Assembly (NCBI RefSeq): GCF_937863835.1
Contig: NZ_CALMHT010000158.1
Coordinates: 1 to 54,512 of the forward strand
Length of the DNA stretch: 54,512 nt
Direction: 5' to 3'
DNA from: an uncultured Prevotella sp.
GTDB lineage: Bacteria > Bacteroidota > Bacteroidia > Bacteroidales > Bacteroidaceae
Each line of letters begins with the position of its first letter. Positions within the stretch are counted from its first letter, which is position 1. Shown here piece after piece: positions 8,015-16,559 of the stretch. The notes below the pieces were generated by a model. It was not told the DNA's origin. It saw nothing but the letters and a program-made list of their open reading frames with translations, and searched no databases. Made by a program: the position numbers and the translations under genes.

Positions 8015-8042
8015 TTCTTTTGCTTATTTTTCGAATTTTGTG

Positions 8043-8082
8043 CAAAGATACGCCCTTTTTTCCAATTTTCTTTGTACATTTG
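8043..8082. promoter_or_regulatory. Divergent promoters of glyS and parC
   Basis: TATCTTTG on the minus strand (8043-8050) lies 28 bases upstream of the glyS ATG. TACATTTG on the plus strand (8075-8082) lies 17 bases upstream of the parC ATG. Both match TAnnTTTG. No clear -33 element is visible for either. Confidence 0.5.
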
Positions 8083-8099
8083 CGTTAAAATTGAGTAAT

Positions 8100-10811
8100 A
8101 TGAGCGACGATATTAAAGAAAACGACAATCTTGAGTCTAAAAATAGTGAAAACGAAGCAGAGGGACACTCTGATTATACTCCGGTAAACAGGTTTGACGC
8201 ATCTGCCGTACATCATCTCAGCGGTATGTACCAGAATTGGTTCCTGGACTACGCCTCTTACGTCATTCTGGAAAGAGCCGTGCCGCATATCGAGGATGGT
8301 CTGAAACCTGTTCAGCGCCGTATTCTTCATTCCATGAAGCGTATGGACGACGGCAGGTACAATAAAGTCGCTAATATCGTAGGTCATACGATGCAGTTTC
8401 ACCCTCATGGTGATGCTTCTATCGGTGACGCGCTCGTACAGATGGGACAGAAAGACTTACTTGTCGACTGCCAGGGCAACTGGGGTAATATTCTCACCGG
8501 CGACCGTGCCGCTGCTCCCCGTTATATAGAGGCCCGACTGTCTAAGTTTGCTCTTGACACTGTCTTCAATCCCAAGACGACCGACTGGCAACTCAGTTAT
8601 GACGGCCGTAACAAAGAACCGATTACGCTTCCGGTCAAATATCCTCTGCTGCTTGCTCAGGGGGCTGAAGGTATCGCCGTAGGACTTTCGTCGAAGATTC
8701 TGCCACACAACTTCAATGAGATATGCGATGCAGCTATCAGTTATCTGCATGGCAGGGATTTTCAGTTGTACCCGGATTTTCCTACTGGCGGTAGTATCGA
8801 TGTAAGCAAATACAACGACGGACAGCGCGGCGGCGTACTGAAGGTACGTGCCAAGATAGAAAAACTTGACAGCAAGACGCTGGTCATCAGGGAGATTCCT
8901 TTCGGAAAGACGACATCCACGCTGATCGATTCTATCCTGAAAGCTATAGAGAAAGGCAAAATCAAAGCTCGCAGGGTGGACGACAACACAGCGGCACACG
9001 TAGAGATACAGATACATCTTGCGCCGGGGGTCTCTTCGGATAAGACAATCGACGCTCTTTACGCTTTCTCCGACTGCGAGGTCAATATATCGCCCAACTG
9101 CTGTGTGATAGAAGACAACAAACCGGGATTCCTCACTGTGAGCGACGTGCTCCGACATAGTGTCGACCGCACCTTGGGACTGTTGCGTAAAGAACTGGAA
9201 ATCCGAAAGAACGAATTGCTCGAGCAACTTCATTTCGCTTCTCTTGAAAAGATTTTCATTGAGGAAAGAATCTATAAGGATAAGAAATTCGAGCAGGCTG
9301 AAAATATGGATGCCGCCTGCGCTCACATCGACGAGCGGCTCACCCCTTTCTACCCGCAGTTTGTACGTGAGGTGACAAAGGACGATATTCTCAAACTGAT
9401 GGAAATCAAGATGGCGCGTATCCTGAAATTCAACAAGGATAAGGCCGATGAACTGATTGCCCGCATCAAGGAGGAGATAGAAGGTATTGACCGCGACCTG
9501 AACAATATGGTAGAAGTCACCGTCAACTGGTTCCAGTTTATCAAGGACAAATATGGCAAGGAGCACCAACGCATCACGGAAATCAAAAACTTTGATACGA
9601 TTGTAGCGACCAAGGTGGCCGAGGCTAACGAAAAACTGTATATCAACCGTGCCGAAGGTTTTGTGGGTACCGGTATGAAGAAAGACGAATACGTATGCAA
9701 CTGTTCCGATATCGACGATATCATTATCTTCTATAAGGACGGTAAATATAAGGTGATTAAGGTTGCCGACAAGATATTTGTGGGCAAGAATATCATCCAT
9801 GTGGCGGTATTCAAGAAGAACGACAAGCGTACTATATATAATGTGGTATATCGCGACGGAAAACACGGTGCCTACTTGATCAAACGATTCAATGTCACCA
9901 GTATGACCCGCGACAAGGAATACGATCTGACACAGGGTACAGACGGTTCCAAGGTGGTATACTTCACCGCCAATCCGAATGGCGAGGCTGAGGTGATCAA
10001 GGTGACACTCGACCCTAATCCTAAACTGAAGAAGATAATCTTCGACAAGGATTTCTCGGAAGTAATCATCAAAGGACGCGCCAGCAAGGGTAATCTGCTG
10101 ACAAAGAATCCTGTACACCGCATCGGACTGAAGAGTCACGGACACAGTACACTCGGAGGACGTAAGGTTTGGTTCGACCCGGATATCAACCGTCTCAACT
10201 ATGACGACCATGGAACATTCCTCGGTGAATTTAATGATGAAGACCGTATCCTTGTTATCCTGAAAAACGGAGACTTCTATATCACCAACTTTGATATCAA
10301 CAATCACTACGAAGACAACATACAGATCGTGGAGAAGTATGACGCTGATAAGATATGGAGCGCGGCCCTGTTTGACGCAGACCAGAACGGATATCCTTAT
10401 ATCAAGAGATTCACCCTTGAGGCAACGGCCCGCAAGCAAAACTATGTCGGTGATAATACTGACAGTAAACTGATATTGCTTTCCGGACAGGTATATCCTA
10501 GAATTCTGGTTACCTTCGGAGGTGCAGACGCCTTCCGCGACCCACAGGAGATAGACGTGGAACAATTTATCGCTGTCAAGGGATTCAAGGCGAAAGGCAA
10601 ACGTATCACGACCTTTGCCGTAGAGAGTATCGTAGAACTGGAACCGACTCGTTTCCCCGAACCGGAAGAGGACGAAGAGGATGAAGACAACGGTGAAGAC
10701 ACGGAAGACAACGACGATAGTCTTGACCCGGATGAAGGCAAGTCGCAAAGTCAGATCATAGACGAGATTACAGGTCAACTTAATCTGTTCGACAATGACG
10801 ATGAAAAATAA
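8100..10811 (+). CDS. parC: DNA topoisomerase IV subunit A
   Basis: The 903-residue type IIA topoisomerase subunit cuts and rejoins DNA to separate daughter chromosomes. The N-terminal breakage domain shows DYASYVILERAVPHIEDGLKP, the quinolone-region motif HPHGDASIGDALV (about 101-113) and the catalytic tyrosine in APRYIEARL (Tyr142). A coiled-coil arm and a beta-pinwheel C-terminal domain follow, ending in an acidic tail rich in Glu/Asp. The ATG at 8100 is preferred over an upstream TTG because it follows the promoter and begins the polar leader. A ParC-type rather than GyrA call rests on overall look and is less certain than the family. The 3' end overlaps the next gene by 17 bases; parE is not in the window. 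Confidence 0.9.
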   Translation: MSDDIKENDNLESKNSENEAEGHSDYTPVNRFDASAVHHLSGMYQNWFLDYASYVILERAVPHIEDGLKPVQRRILHSMKRMDDGRYNKVANIVGHTMQFHPHGDASIGDALVQMGQKDLLVDCQGNWGNILTGDRAAAPRYIEARLSKFALDTVFNPKTTDWQLSYDGRNKEPITLPVKYPLLLAQGAEGIAVGLSSKILPHNFNEICDAAISYLHGRDFQLYPDFPTGGSIDVSKYNDGQRGGVLKVRAKIEKLDSKTLVIREIPFGKTTSTLIDSILKAIEKGKIKARRVDDNTAAHVEIQIHLAPGVSSDKTIDALYAFSDCEVNISPNCCVIEDNKPGFLTVSDVLRHSVDRTLGLLRKELEIRKNELLEQLHFASLEKIFIEERIYKDKKFEQAENMDAACAHIDERLTPFYPQFVREVTKDDILKLMEIKMARILKFNKDKADELIARIKEEIEGIDRDLNNMVEVTVNWFQFIKDKYGKEHQRITEIKNFDTIVATKVAEANEKLYINRAEGFVGTGMKKDEYVCNCSDIDDIIIFYKDGKYKVIKVADKIFVGKNIIHVAVFKKNDKRTIYNVVYRDGKHGAYLIKRFNVTSMTRDKEYDLTQGTDGSKVVYFTANPNGEAEVIKVTLDPNPKLKKIIFDKDFSEVIIKGRASKGNLLTKNPVHRIGLKSHGHSTLGGRKVWFDPDINRLNYDDHGTFLGEFNDEDRILVILKNGDFYITNFDINNHYEDNIQIVEKYDADKIWSAALFDADQNGYPYIKRFTLEATARKQNYVGDNTDSKLILLSGQVYPRILVTFGGADAFRDPQEIDVEQFIAVKGFKAKGKRITTFAVESIVELEPTRFPEPEEDEEDEDNGEDTEDNDDSLDPDEGKSQSQIIDEITGQLNLFDNDDEK

Positions 10812-11628
10812 AGAAAGCATTGTCCTGCTTATATCGTTCCTGCTTGCCCTGACACCGTTCAGAGGCATTGCACAGACAGATACGATACCGGACCACAAGA
10901 TAACCACCAGTGTCAAGATGATTGGCATCGGAGGTACGAACATCCTCGACACATATATCTCACCTGAAAAGTATACAGGTCCAGAGATTCGCTTCATCTC
11001 CATGGTCAACAAACAGAAGGTAGGACGGAACATTTCTACCATGATGATGAACCAAGGAGACTTGTCGTACTCTAAAAACCGGGCATCCAACAGTGACGAG
11101 ATAGCTGGTATGTACAACTTCGCTTACGGACTGCACTACAATTGGTCTCTTCTCGGTGGCAACCTGCGCCTGCAGGCTGGTGGACTGTTAGACCTGAATC
11201 TCGGATTCATCTACAACACACGCAACAGCAACAACCCGGCACAGGCACGCTGCTATTTGAATCTCACCCCGTCGGGCTCCGCCGAATACGACTGGCATAT
11301 ACATGATCATATATATATGCTTCGCTACGCTGTTCAACTGCCGCTCGTGGGCGTAATGTTCAGTCCCAACTACGGTCAGGCGTATTATGAGATATTCTCA
11401 AAAGGCAATTATGACCATAATATCGTACCGACCACCTTCATCAGTGCACCATGCTTCCGACAGATGTTCACCGTAGACTTCAACCTGTGGCATACCACAT
11501 TCCGCATAGGATATATGGGCGACTATCAGCAGTCGAGTGTCAACAATCTCAAATCGCACATCTACACCCATTCATTGGTAATCGGTGTGGTTAGACGGTT
11601 CTCTCTTCTTAATATCCGCCGCAAATGA
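10795..11628 (+). CDS. DUF3316 family exported protein
   Basis: The 277-residue protein has a signal peptide (about 1-25, ending near GIAQ). The rest is beta-rich with alternating aromatic strands, such as YNFAYGLHYNWSLLGGNLRLQAGG, in the style of a small outer-membrane barrel. I recall the family as DUF3316, common in Bacteroidales. Two in-frame ATG codons (10795 and 10801) lie inside the end of parC. The stop overlaps the following peptidase start by ATGA, so parC, this gene and the peptidase look translationally coupled. Function unknown. Confidence 0.75.
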   Translation: MTMKNKESIVLLISFLLALTPFRGIAQTDTIPDHKITTSVKMIGIGGTNILDTYISPEKYTGPEIRFISMVNKQKVGRNISTMMMNQGDLSYSKNRASNSDEIAGMYNFAYGLHYNWSLLGGNLRLQAGGLLDLNLGFIYNTRNSNNPAQARCYLNLTPSGSAEYDWHIHDHIYMLRYAVQLPLVGVMFSPNYGQAYYEIFSKGNYDHNIVPTTFISAPCFRQMFTVDFNLWHTTFRIGYMGDYQQSSVNNLKSHIYTHSLVIGVVRRFSLLNIRRK

Positions 11629-12629
11629 AATACCTTGTAAGCATACTCTTATGTCTGTTGACCTTCACGTCCTGTATAGACGAAGACCAATACACAGATG
11701 ACCCGCAAGGCAATTTCGAGTCGCTCTGGAAAATCATTGACCAGCATTACTGTTTCTTCACGTACAAGAAGCAGGCATACGGACTGGATTGGGACAGTGT
11801 CTATACCAAATATAAAGTAAGAATCTATAATGGGATGTACGACGAACGCCTGTTTGAGGTGCTAGGGGATATGCTCGGTGAACTCAAAGACGGTCATGTC
11901 AATATGTATTCGTCATCAGATGTCGCACGCAACTGGTCGTGGAAAGAAGATTATCCTTCCAATCTGAGCGACACCATCCAACGGCTATATCTGGGCACCG
12001 ACTATAAGATGACCTGTGGAATCAAATACCGGATACTGGACGACAACGTGGGATATATGGCTATCGGTTCTTTTGAAAACAGTATCGGTAGTGGCAATAT
12101 TGACGACATACTGCTATATTTCCAATTGTGCAACGGCATTATCATCGATATGCGAGGTAATGGAGGCGGACTTCTGGATAATGCTGAAATCGTAGCTTCG
12201 CATTTCACCAACAAAGCACTGACGGTCGGTTACATGCAACACAAGACCGGTACCGGTCACGACGATTTCTCTTCTTATGAAGAACAGATTCTGAAACCGT
12301 CTAATGGATTACGGTGGCAGAAGAAGGTAATCATACTGACCAACCGTGATGTGTTCAGTGCCGCAAATGAATTTGTGAAATACATGAAATGCTGTCCTTA
12401 CGCCACCATCGTAGGTGATAAGACGGGTGGCGGCGCAGGATTACCATTCAGCAGTGAGATACCTAACGGATGGAGCATCCGGTTCTCCGCCTGTCCGATG
12501 TATGACAAGAATAAGGAAAGTACAGAATTCGGTATAGACCCAGACTATAATGTATCACTGAGCGGTGCTGATATCTTAAAAGGCAAAGACACAATTATCG
12601 AATTTGCAAGAAAATTGATAGCCGAATAA
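11625..12629 (+). CDS. S41 family peptidase lipoprotein
   Basis: The 334-residue protein has a lipoprotein signal (lipobox Cys17, FTSCIDED), an N-terminal helical domain of about 100 residues and a C-terminal-processing (Tsp/tricorn-like) peptidase core. The core shows VGYMAIGSF, the IIIDMRGNGGG motif (about 172-182), a probable nucleophile Ser245 in DVFSAANEF, and GDKTGGGAG at about 264-272. I see no clear PDZ domain. It is predicted to be a membrane-tethered periplasmic or surface protease that trims unfolded or exported proteins. The start overlaps the DUF3316 stop by four bases. Its substrate may be its neighbour, but that is only inference. Confidence 0.85.
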   Translation: MKYLVSILLCLLTFTSCIDEDQYTDDPQGNFESLWKIIDQHYCFFTYKKQAYGLDWDSVYTKYKVRIYNGMYDERLFEVLGDMLGELKDGHVNMYSSSDVARNWSWKEDYPSNLSDTIQRLYLGTDYKMTCGIKYRILDDNVGYMAIGSFENSIGSGNIDDILLYFQLCNGIIIDMRGNGGGLLDNAEIVASHFTNKALTVGYMQHKTGTGHDDFSSYEEQILKPSNGLRWQKKVIILTNRDVFSAANEFVKYMKCCPYATIVGDKTGGGAGLPFSSEIPNGWSIRFSACPMYDKNKESTEFGIDPDYNVSLSGADILKGKDTIIEFARKLIAE

Positions 12630-12661
12630 TTTGGTTATTTGCTATAAAACCATTATCTTTG
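12630..12661 (+). promoter_or_regulatory. Promoter of tRNA-Leu
   Basis: TTTG (12630-12633) and TATCTTTG (12654-12661) are separated by 20 bases, a full match to the Bacteroidetes -33/-7 pattern. The tRNA begins 12 bases downstream. Confidence 0.65.
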
Positions 12662-12672
12662 CACCCGCAAAA

Positions 12673-12754
12673 GCGCTTGTGGCGGAATTGGTAGACGCGC
12701 TAGACTTAGGATCTAGTGTTTTAGGACGTGTAGGTTCGAGTCCTATCAGGCGCA
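12673..12754 (+). tRNA. tRNA-Leu (anticodon TAG)
   Basis: The acceptor stem pairs GCGCTTG (12673-12679) with CAGGCGC (12747-12753), with discriminator A at 12754. The anticodon stem CTAGA/TCTAG encloses the loop CTTAGGA, with anticodon TAG at 12707-12709, so it reads CUA and probably other CUN leucine codons. The T arm carries GGTTCGAGTCC. The variable region is long, as expected for class II tRNA-Leu. CCA is not encoded. It has its own promoter and terminator. Confidence 0.95.
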
Positions 12755-12763
12755 CCTAACAGA

Positions 12764-12796
12764 AAGCTAAATAATTGATTATCAATTGTTTGGCTT
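12764..12796 (+). terminator. Intrinsic terminator after tRNA-Leu
   Basis: A long stem (12764-12779 with 12781-12796) pairs at 14 of 16 positions, with two more as G-U. It is followed by a run of T and begins 10 bases after the tRNA. Confidence 0.75.
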
Positions 12797-12950
12797 TTTT
12801 GGTAGTTAATATAGTACTCAAAATTGTCCGCTCATTCTTTTTGCCTAAGTTTTGAAAAAGACAAAAAACAAGCATCATAACTTCACATAGTTGCCTAAAG
12901 AGAAATAAATGTCAAAAAATAGTTCTTTTTGAGAATTAGCTTGTTATTTG

Positions 12951-12982
12951 TTTGGAATATATTCACTAATTAGTTATCTTTG
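12951..12982 (+). promoter_or_regulatory. Promoter of the toxin-antitoxin remnant
   Basis: TTTG (12951-12954) and TATCTTTG (12975-12982) are 20 bases apart, a full consensus match. The broken toxin ATG follows 14 bases later. I see nothing else in 12797-12950. Confidence 0.65.
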
Positions 12983-12995
12983 CCGAAAAATATAA

Positions 12996-13076
12996 ATGAA
13001 GGAAAAACGAAAATACTTACGGCATATCGTCGTATACTCTGATTATTTTAAAGATAAAGAAAGGACAGAACTATGA
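12996..13076 (+). pseudogene. Remnant of a RelE/HigB-like toxin gene (internal deletion)
   Basis: The 26-codon frame begins MKEKRKYLRHIVVYSDYFKD and ends KERTEL. Its first 20 residues look like the start of a RelE/HigB-superfamily toxin in Bacteroidales, where the first strand is followed by a helix and about 80 more residues. Here the frame jumps to a short charged end. The stop overlaps the antitoxin ATG as ATGA, the usual coupling of such pairs, so both ends of the toxin gene seem to remain with the middle lost. The promoter is intact. A normal full-length toxin would be about 100-115 residues. A functional leader peptide for the antitoxin is an alternative. Confidence 0.6.
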
Positions 13077-13381
13077 ATAAGGATATTCGTAATAAAATGG
13101 ACTTAACACCGATTGAGGACCTCATCACAGAAGATTTCGGTAAAGAGGATTCCCAAGAAAGGATTGAATTTGAAAGTAACTGTGATGCATTTATTATTGG
13201 CGAAAAATTAAAAGAAGAGCGCCATAAAGCTGGCTTAACCCAAGAGGAACTGGCTAATAAAATCGGAACAAAAAAAAGCTATGTCTCCAGAATTGAAAAT
13301 GGTCATGCTGACATACAATTATCAACTTTGATAAAATTGTTCAGGGGATTGGGACGTAAAATCAGTTTTACCGTACTGTAA
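13073..13381 (+). CDS. XRE-family antitoxin, now orphan
   Basis: This 102-residue protein carries a helix-turn-helix of the XRE/HigA type in its C-terminal half (about 42-95: GEKLKEERHKAGLTQEELAN, then KKSYVSRIENGHADIQLSTLIKLFRGLG). The acidic N-terminal part (about 1-40) would be the toxin-binding arm. It would normally neutralise the toxin encoded just upstream and repress their shared promoter. The toxin here is reduced to 26 codons, so this is an orphan antitoxin or a lone regulator. Its 3' end overlaps the convergent methyltransferase gene by 14 bases. Confidence 0.8.
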   Translation: MNKDIRNKMDLTPIEDLITEDFGKEDSQERIEFESNCDAFIIGEKLKEERHKAGLTQEELANKIGTKKSYVSRIENGHADIQLSTLIKLFRGLGRKISFTVL

Positions 13382-14138
13382 GTTCTCTTTTTTTGAGTGA
13401 TTTATGCGCTATTACCCTCAACCGTCTGTAATCGGCAACCCACTCTTTGCCATTCCACAGTTTTTGGAGTACCATATCATACATTTCCTGTAATATTCTC
13501 GCTGCGATATCTTCGGGGATGGCATCTAGTTCTGTTTTAAAAAACTGACTACAGATATGTTTCATGCCCGCCTCATCCTTTATCGGTGTGGGGCGGTCGT
13601 AATCGTATATGTCATCTACGGTGAAACCGTTCTTGACTAACAGAGCATTGAAATCTTCCGCCTTCTGGAAATTAAATCTCGATTTATACTGATATCCGTA
13701 CTTATCGGCCACTTCCGTATATGCATTGACAATCGTCGCTATATTGCCATATCCGCCGAATTCGGCTACAAGCAGACCGTGCGGTTTCAATGCCTGATAA
13801 ATATGTTGAAGTAACAGATTATGGTCCGGAATCCAGTGGAAGACGGCATTGGAAAATACCACATCCCATTCTTCCTGATAGGTCATGCAGAGCGAATCCT
13901 CAACTTTAAAGTCTACCTGGGGATACATCTCCTTTGCCCGTCTGATCATATCTTCAGACGCATCTATACCCAACACATACCCTGACTTATCTGCAAGTTC
14001 CGCTGTAAGCATGCCCGTTCCGCAACCGATATCCAATATCCGTTGGGTCTTGTCATCCGGAACATATCTTAGCAAAGCCTCACCATATCTGGATACAAAG
14101 TTGAGTTTCTGATCATATAAATCCGAATTCCATTTCAT
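13368..14138 (-). CDS. SAM-dependent class I methyltransferase (trans-aconitate-methyltransferase-like)
   Basis: The 256-residue cytoplasmic protein shows motif I ILDIGCGTGMLTAELA (about 35-50), motif II Asp in GIDASEDMI, and the following DVVFSNAVFHWIPD and LKPHGLLVAEFGGYG motifs. The overall pattern resembles trans-aconitate 2-methyltransferase and related Methyltransf_11/25 proteins; the substrate cannot be told. I chose ATG 14138 over TTG 14144 upstream. It begins 15 bases after the TonB receptor stop and is probably the last gene of the seven-gene operon. Whether it takes part in that system is unknown. Confidence 0.8.
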   Translation of the reverse strand: MKWNSDLYDQKLNFVSRYGEALLRYVPDDKTQRILDIGCGTGMLTAELADKSGYVLGIDASEDMIRRAKEMYPQVDFKVEDSLCMTYQEEWDVVFSNAVFHWIPDHNLLLQHIYQALKPHGLLVAEFGGYGNIATIVNAYTEVADKYGYQYKSRFNFQKAEDFNALLVKNGFTVDDIYDYDRPTPIKDEAGMKHICSQFFKTELDAIPEDIAARILQEMYDMVLQKLWNGKEWVADYRRLRVIAHKSLKKRELTVR

Positions 14139-14153
14139 ATTCAAACAGTTCGT

Positions 14154-16559
14154 TTAGAACTTATACGAGGCATTGACGATGACACTTCTCTTCTGTTGCG
14201 GACCGGGCACACGGTCGGAACCGCCTTGATAATAATCGGTACCCAGAAGATTATAAACATTGAGAGACAACGTGATTCCTTTCAATTCGTAATCAGCTCC
14301 GCCATTGATGATGGCACGCGCCGGTATCTTATTGTATGGCAAGTAGACATGCTCGTCGGAACGGTAAGCCATCGAACTGACGATCGGACTATATTGTTCT
14401 GACAGCGCGTTGACATTGGCACGCACTCTGACGGCACCGTAACGTTTGCTTTGCCAAACCTTATAACTACCCATGGCGTTTAATATGAAATTCGGCACGT
14501 TGTTGATATGACTGTCTTCGGATGAATAGTAGATACTACCAGGCACAAACTGATACGTACAGTTGAGATTGGCGGTAACACGCCGATACTCGTAAGTCAG
14601 CACATTCTCGATACCAAGGATATTCAGTATACCGGCATTGGAAACTTTCTGTGCCTGATTGGTTGCATCGTAGTAGATAATGTTATCAAGACGGTTATAG
14701 TAACCGTTGGCTTCATACTTCAGATGCAGAGGTTTTATATTCCAGTTGAACGTCAGTTGACAGGCACTCATTCGTTCAGCATCCAATTCACTACCTCCCG
14801 CATACAACGAAAGATTGTTGGCACGGTAGAAGAACGGTGCGTCTACGAACGACTGTGAATAGCCCAATTTCAAGTTCATGTCCGTGTTCATCTTATAGAT
14901 CAATGACAGACGAGGTGAGAAAGACCTCAGTATACGGTCATTATAACGTTGCTTGTAATCATATCTCAGTCCACCGTTAAACACCAATTTCTTACCTATA
15001 TTCGCCTTGATCTGGAAGAAACCCGAAAGATTCATCTCATGACCCAGTTCGATAGAACGGTTACCTTCAGACAAGGTCAGAATGATACGTTGGAAATTAT
15101 CGCCATAAACGGTGGAATTGTCCTGCATGGTATAGTTTTCAAACTGTGCACCGACAAGGATGTTTCCGTTTATCGAACCCAACCGGTAGTTGCGGAACAC
15201 TTGAGCGGAAGCGCCGTACGTATAATCGTCCCAACTCTGCACCTGATACACGCCCTTATGTATATAACTGTCGTTGAGGTCGGTAATGATCTCATCAGAA
15301 TAGATAGGATACATAATAGCCCCCGAACGTACACTGTCGGCCCCGACATCATAGTTGGAACAACTCTCGAAATCGGCGAAACCAGTCAACTTAGCCGACC
15401 ATTCGCCCCATGTCTTATTATAATTCAATTCCAGATGGGTGGACTGACGGGCATGTCCCGGCATACTGCCGTTGACGCTCCTGTATTTATCATAAGATAT
15501 AAGACTGGGATACAGATAGGCGCTATATGTCGGCACCCGTTTGGAATACTGCGTGTTGAACATGAAATTAAAGTCATTCCACTTCAGTGTCGCTCCTATA
15601 TCATAAGCCGGTTTATTGTTATAACCGCCTATATACATACTACCTGGAACAGACATTCTGCCCCAAAACTCATCATCGGTAGTGGAAACATTACGCTGTT
15701 CACCATAAGATGAATACATCGAAGCCCATGCCATAAAGTCAATACCCACCCCACTCTTTCCGATCAGCAGGTCGGCCTTGTATGTATGATTGTTACCTGC
15801 CCCGGCTGACAGTTTAACACCATCTACGTCACGTCCCTGTTTGGTGATGATATTAACCACGGCAGTCAGCGCCACATTACCATACAGAGAAGATGCCGGA
15901 CCGCGAAGGACCTCTATCTGTTTCACTTTCTCCAGACTGTTACGGTAATCGGGAGCCTCGGCATTCGTTGTCCTACTGTTCAGCCGATGACCGTTGAGCA
16001 TAATCAGAACAGTCTCCTGCGAATTGGAATAAACACCGTGCATAGCCATATTGGGTTCCGTACTCTCTATCAGGGAGACACCGGGAACATAGATGGCCAG
16101 TACATCCGACAACGTACGTGCGCCCGACGCCTTGATCATATCTTCGGTGATAAGGGTGACAGGAACAGGAACCTCATCCAACGTCTCCGCCTGTTGAGAT
16201 GCGGTAGTAATCGTAGCAAGTCCATTCTTCATACTGTTAACAATCTGGGCGAACCTTACAGGGTCCTGTATCGTGACATTGTAATACGGGTCATCCTTCA
16301 GCATCAGAGACACATACTTCTCAGCCTCCTTGTTATTGTCCTGGGCCAGACGGCACAGAGCAATCAGTCGGAAGGCACTCGTCTTAAGTGTACCTTTATA
16401 ATGACCGATGTTCTTGTTCAGCAGTCCCGCGGCTGCATCGAAATGCCCTATTTTATATTCCTCCTCAGCATCCTGATATGTTTTACGCAGTTGAGTATCA
16501 TCCTGCGCAAAGGTCACCGACGAGAATATCATCAACAATATGAATAGTCTTATTCTCAT
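14154..16559 (-). CDS. TonB-dependent outer-membrane receptor with TPR-like N-terminal domain
   Basis: The 801-residue protein has a signal peptide (about 1-18) and then about 100 helical residues with TPR character (YQDAEEEYKIGHFDAAAGLL, then LCRLAQDNNKEAEKY) where most Bacteroidetes receptors carry a carboxypeptidase-like domain. The plug follows (about 125-250: VPVTLITEDMIKASGARTL, VEVLRGPASSLYGNVA as seen near IEVLRGPASSLYG, VVNIITK), then a 22-strand-type barrel ending in Phe. It would take up a ligand through the outer membrane using TonB energy. The start overlaps the kinase stop by four bases and places it sixth in an operon of signalling genes. The N-terminal domain would lie in the periplasm, where it could contact the propeller sensor; that is inference. 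Confidence 0.85.
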   Translation of the reverse strand: MRIRLFILLMIFSSVTFAQDDTQLRKTYQDAEEEYKIGHFDAAAGLLNKNIGHYKGTLKTSAFRLIALCRLAQDNNKEAEKYVSLMLKDDPYYNVTIQDPVRFAQIVNSMKNGLATITTASQQAETLDEVPVPVTLITEDMIKASGARTLSDVLAIYVPGVSLIESTEPNMAMHGVYSNSQETVLIMLNGHRLNSRTTNAEAPDYRNSLEKVKQIEVLRGPASSLYGNVALTAVVNIITKQGRDVDGVKLSAGAGNNHTYKADLLIGKSGVGIDFMAWASMYSSYGEQRNVSTTDDEFWGRMSVPGSMYIGGYNNKPAYDIGATLKWNDFNFMFNTQYSKRVPTYSAYLYPSLISYDKYRSVNGSMPGHARQSTHLELNYNKTWGEWSAKLTGFADFESCSNYDVGADSVRSGAIMYPIYSDEIITDLNDSYIHKGVYQVQSWDDYTYGASAQVFRNYRLGSINGNILVGAQFENYTMQDNSTVYGDNFQRIILTLSEGNRSIELGHEMNLSGFFQIKANIGKKLVFNGGLRYDYKQRYNDRILRSFSPRLSLIYKMNTDMNLKLGYSQSFVDAPFFYRANNLSLYAGGSELDAERMSACQLTFNWNIKPLHLKYEANGYYNRLDNIIYYDATNQAQKVSNAGILNILGIENVLTYEYRRVTANLNCTYQFVPGSIYYSSEDSHINNVPNFILNAMGSYKVWQSKRYGAVRVRANVNALSEQYSPIVSSMAYRSDEHVYLPYNKIPARAIINGGADYELKGITLSLNVYNLLGTDYYQGGSDRVPGPQQKRSVIVNASYKF

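Noticed and set aside
8457..11117. 886-codon open frame on the minus strand opposite parC
   Set aside because: It mirrors a strongly conserved gene, has no domain-like sequence, and arises from codon bias of parC.
12673..12796. Integration site at tRNA-Leu
   Set aside because: No integrase and no repeated tRNA 3' end were found downstream, so there is no sign of an inserted element.
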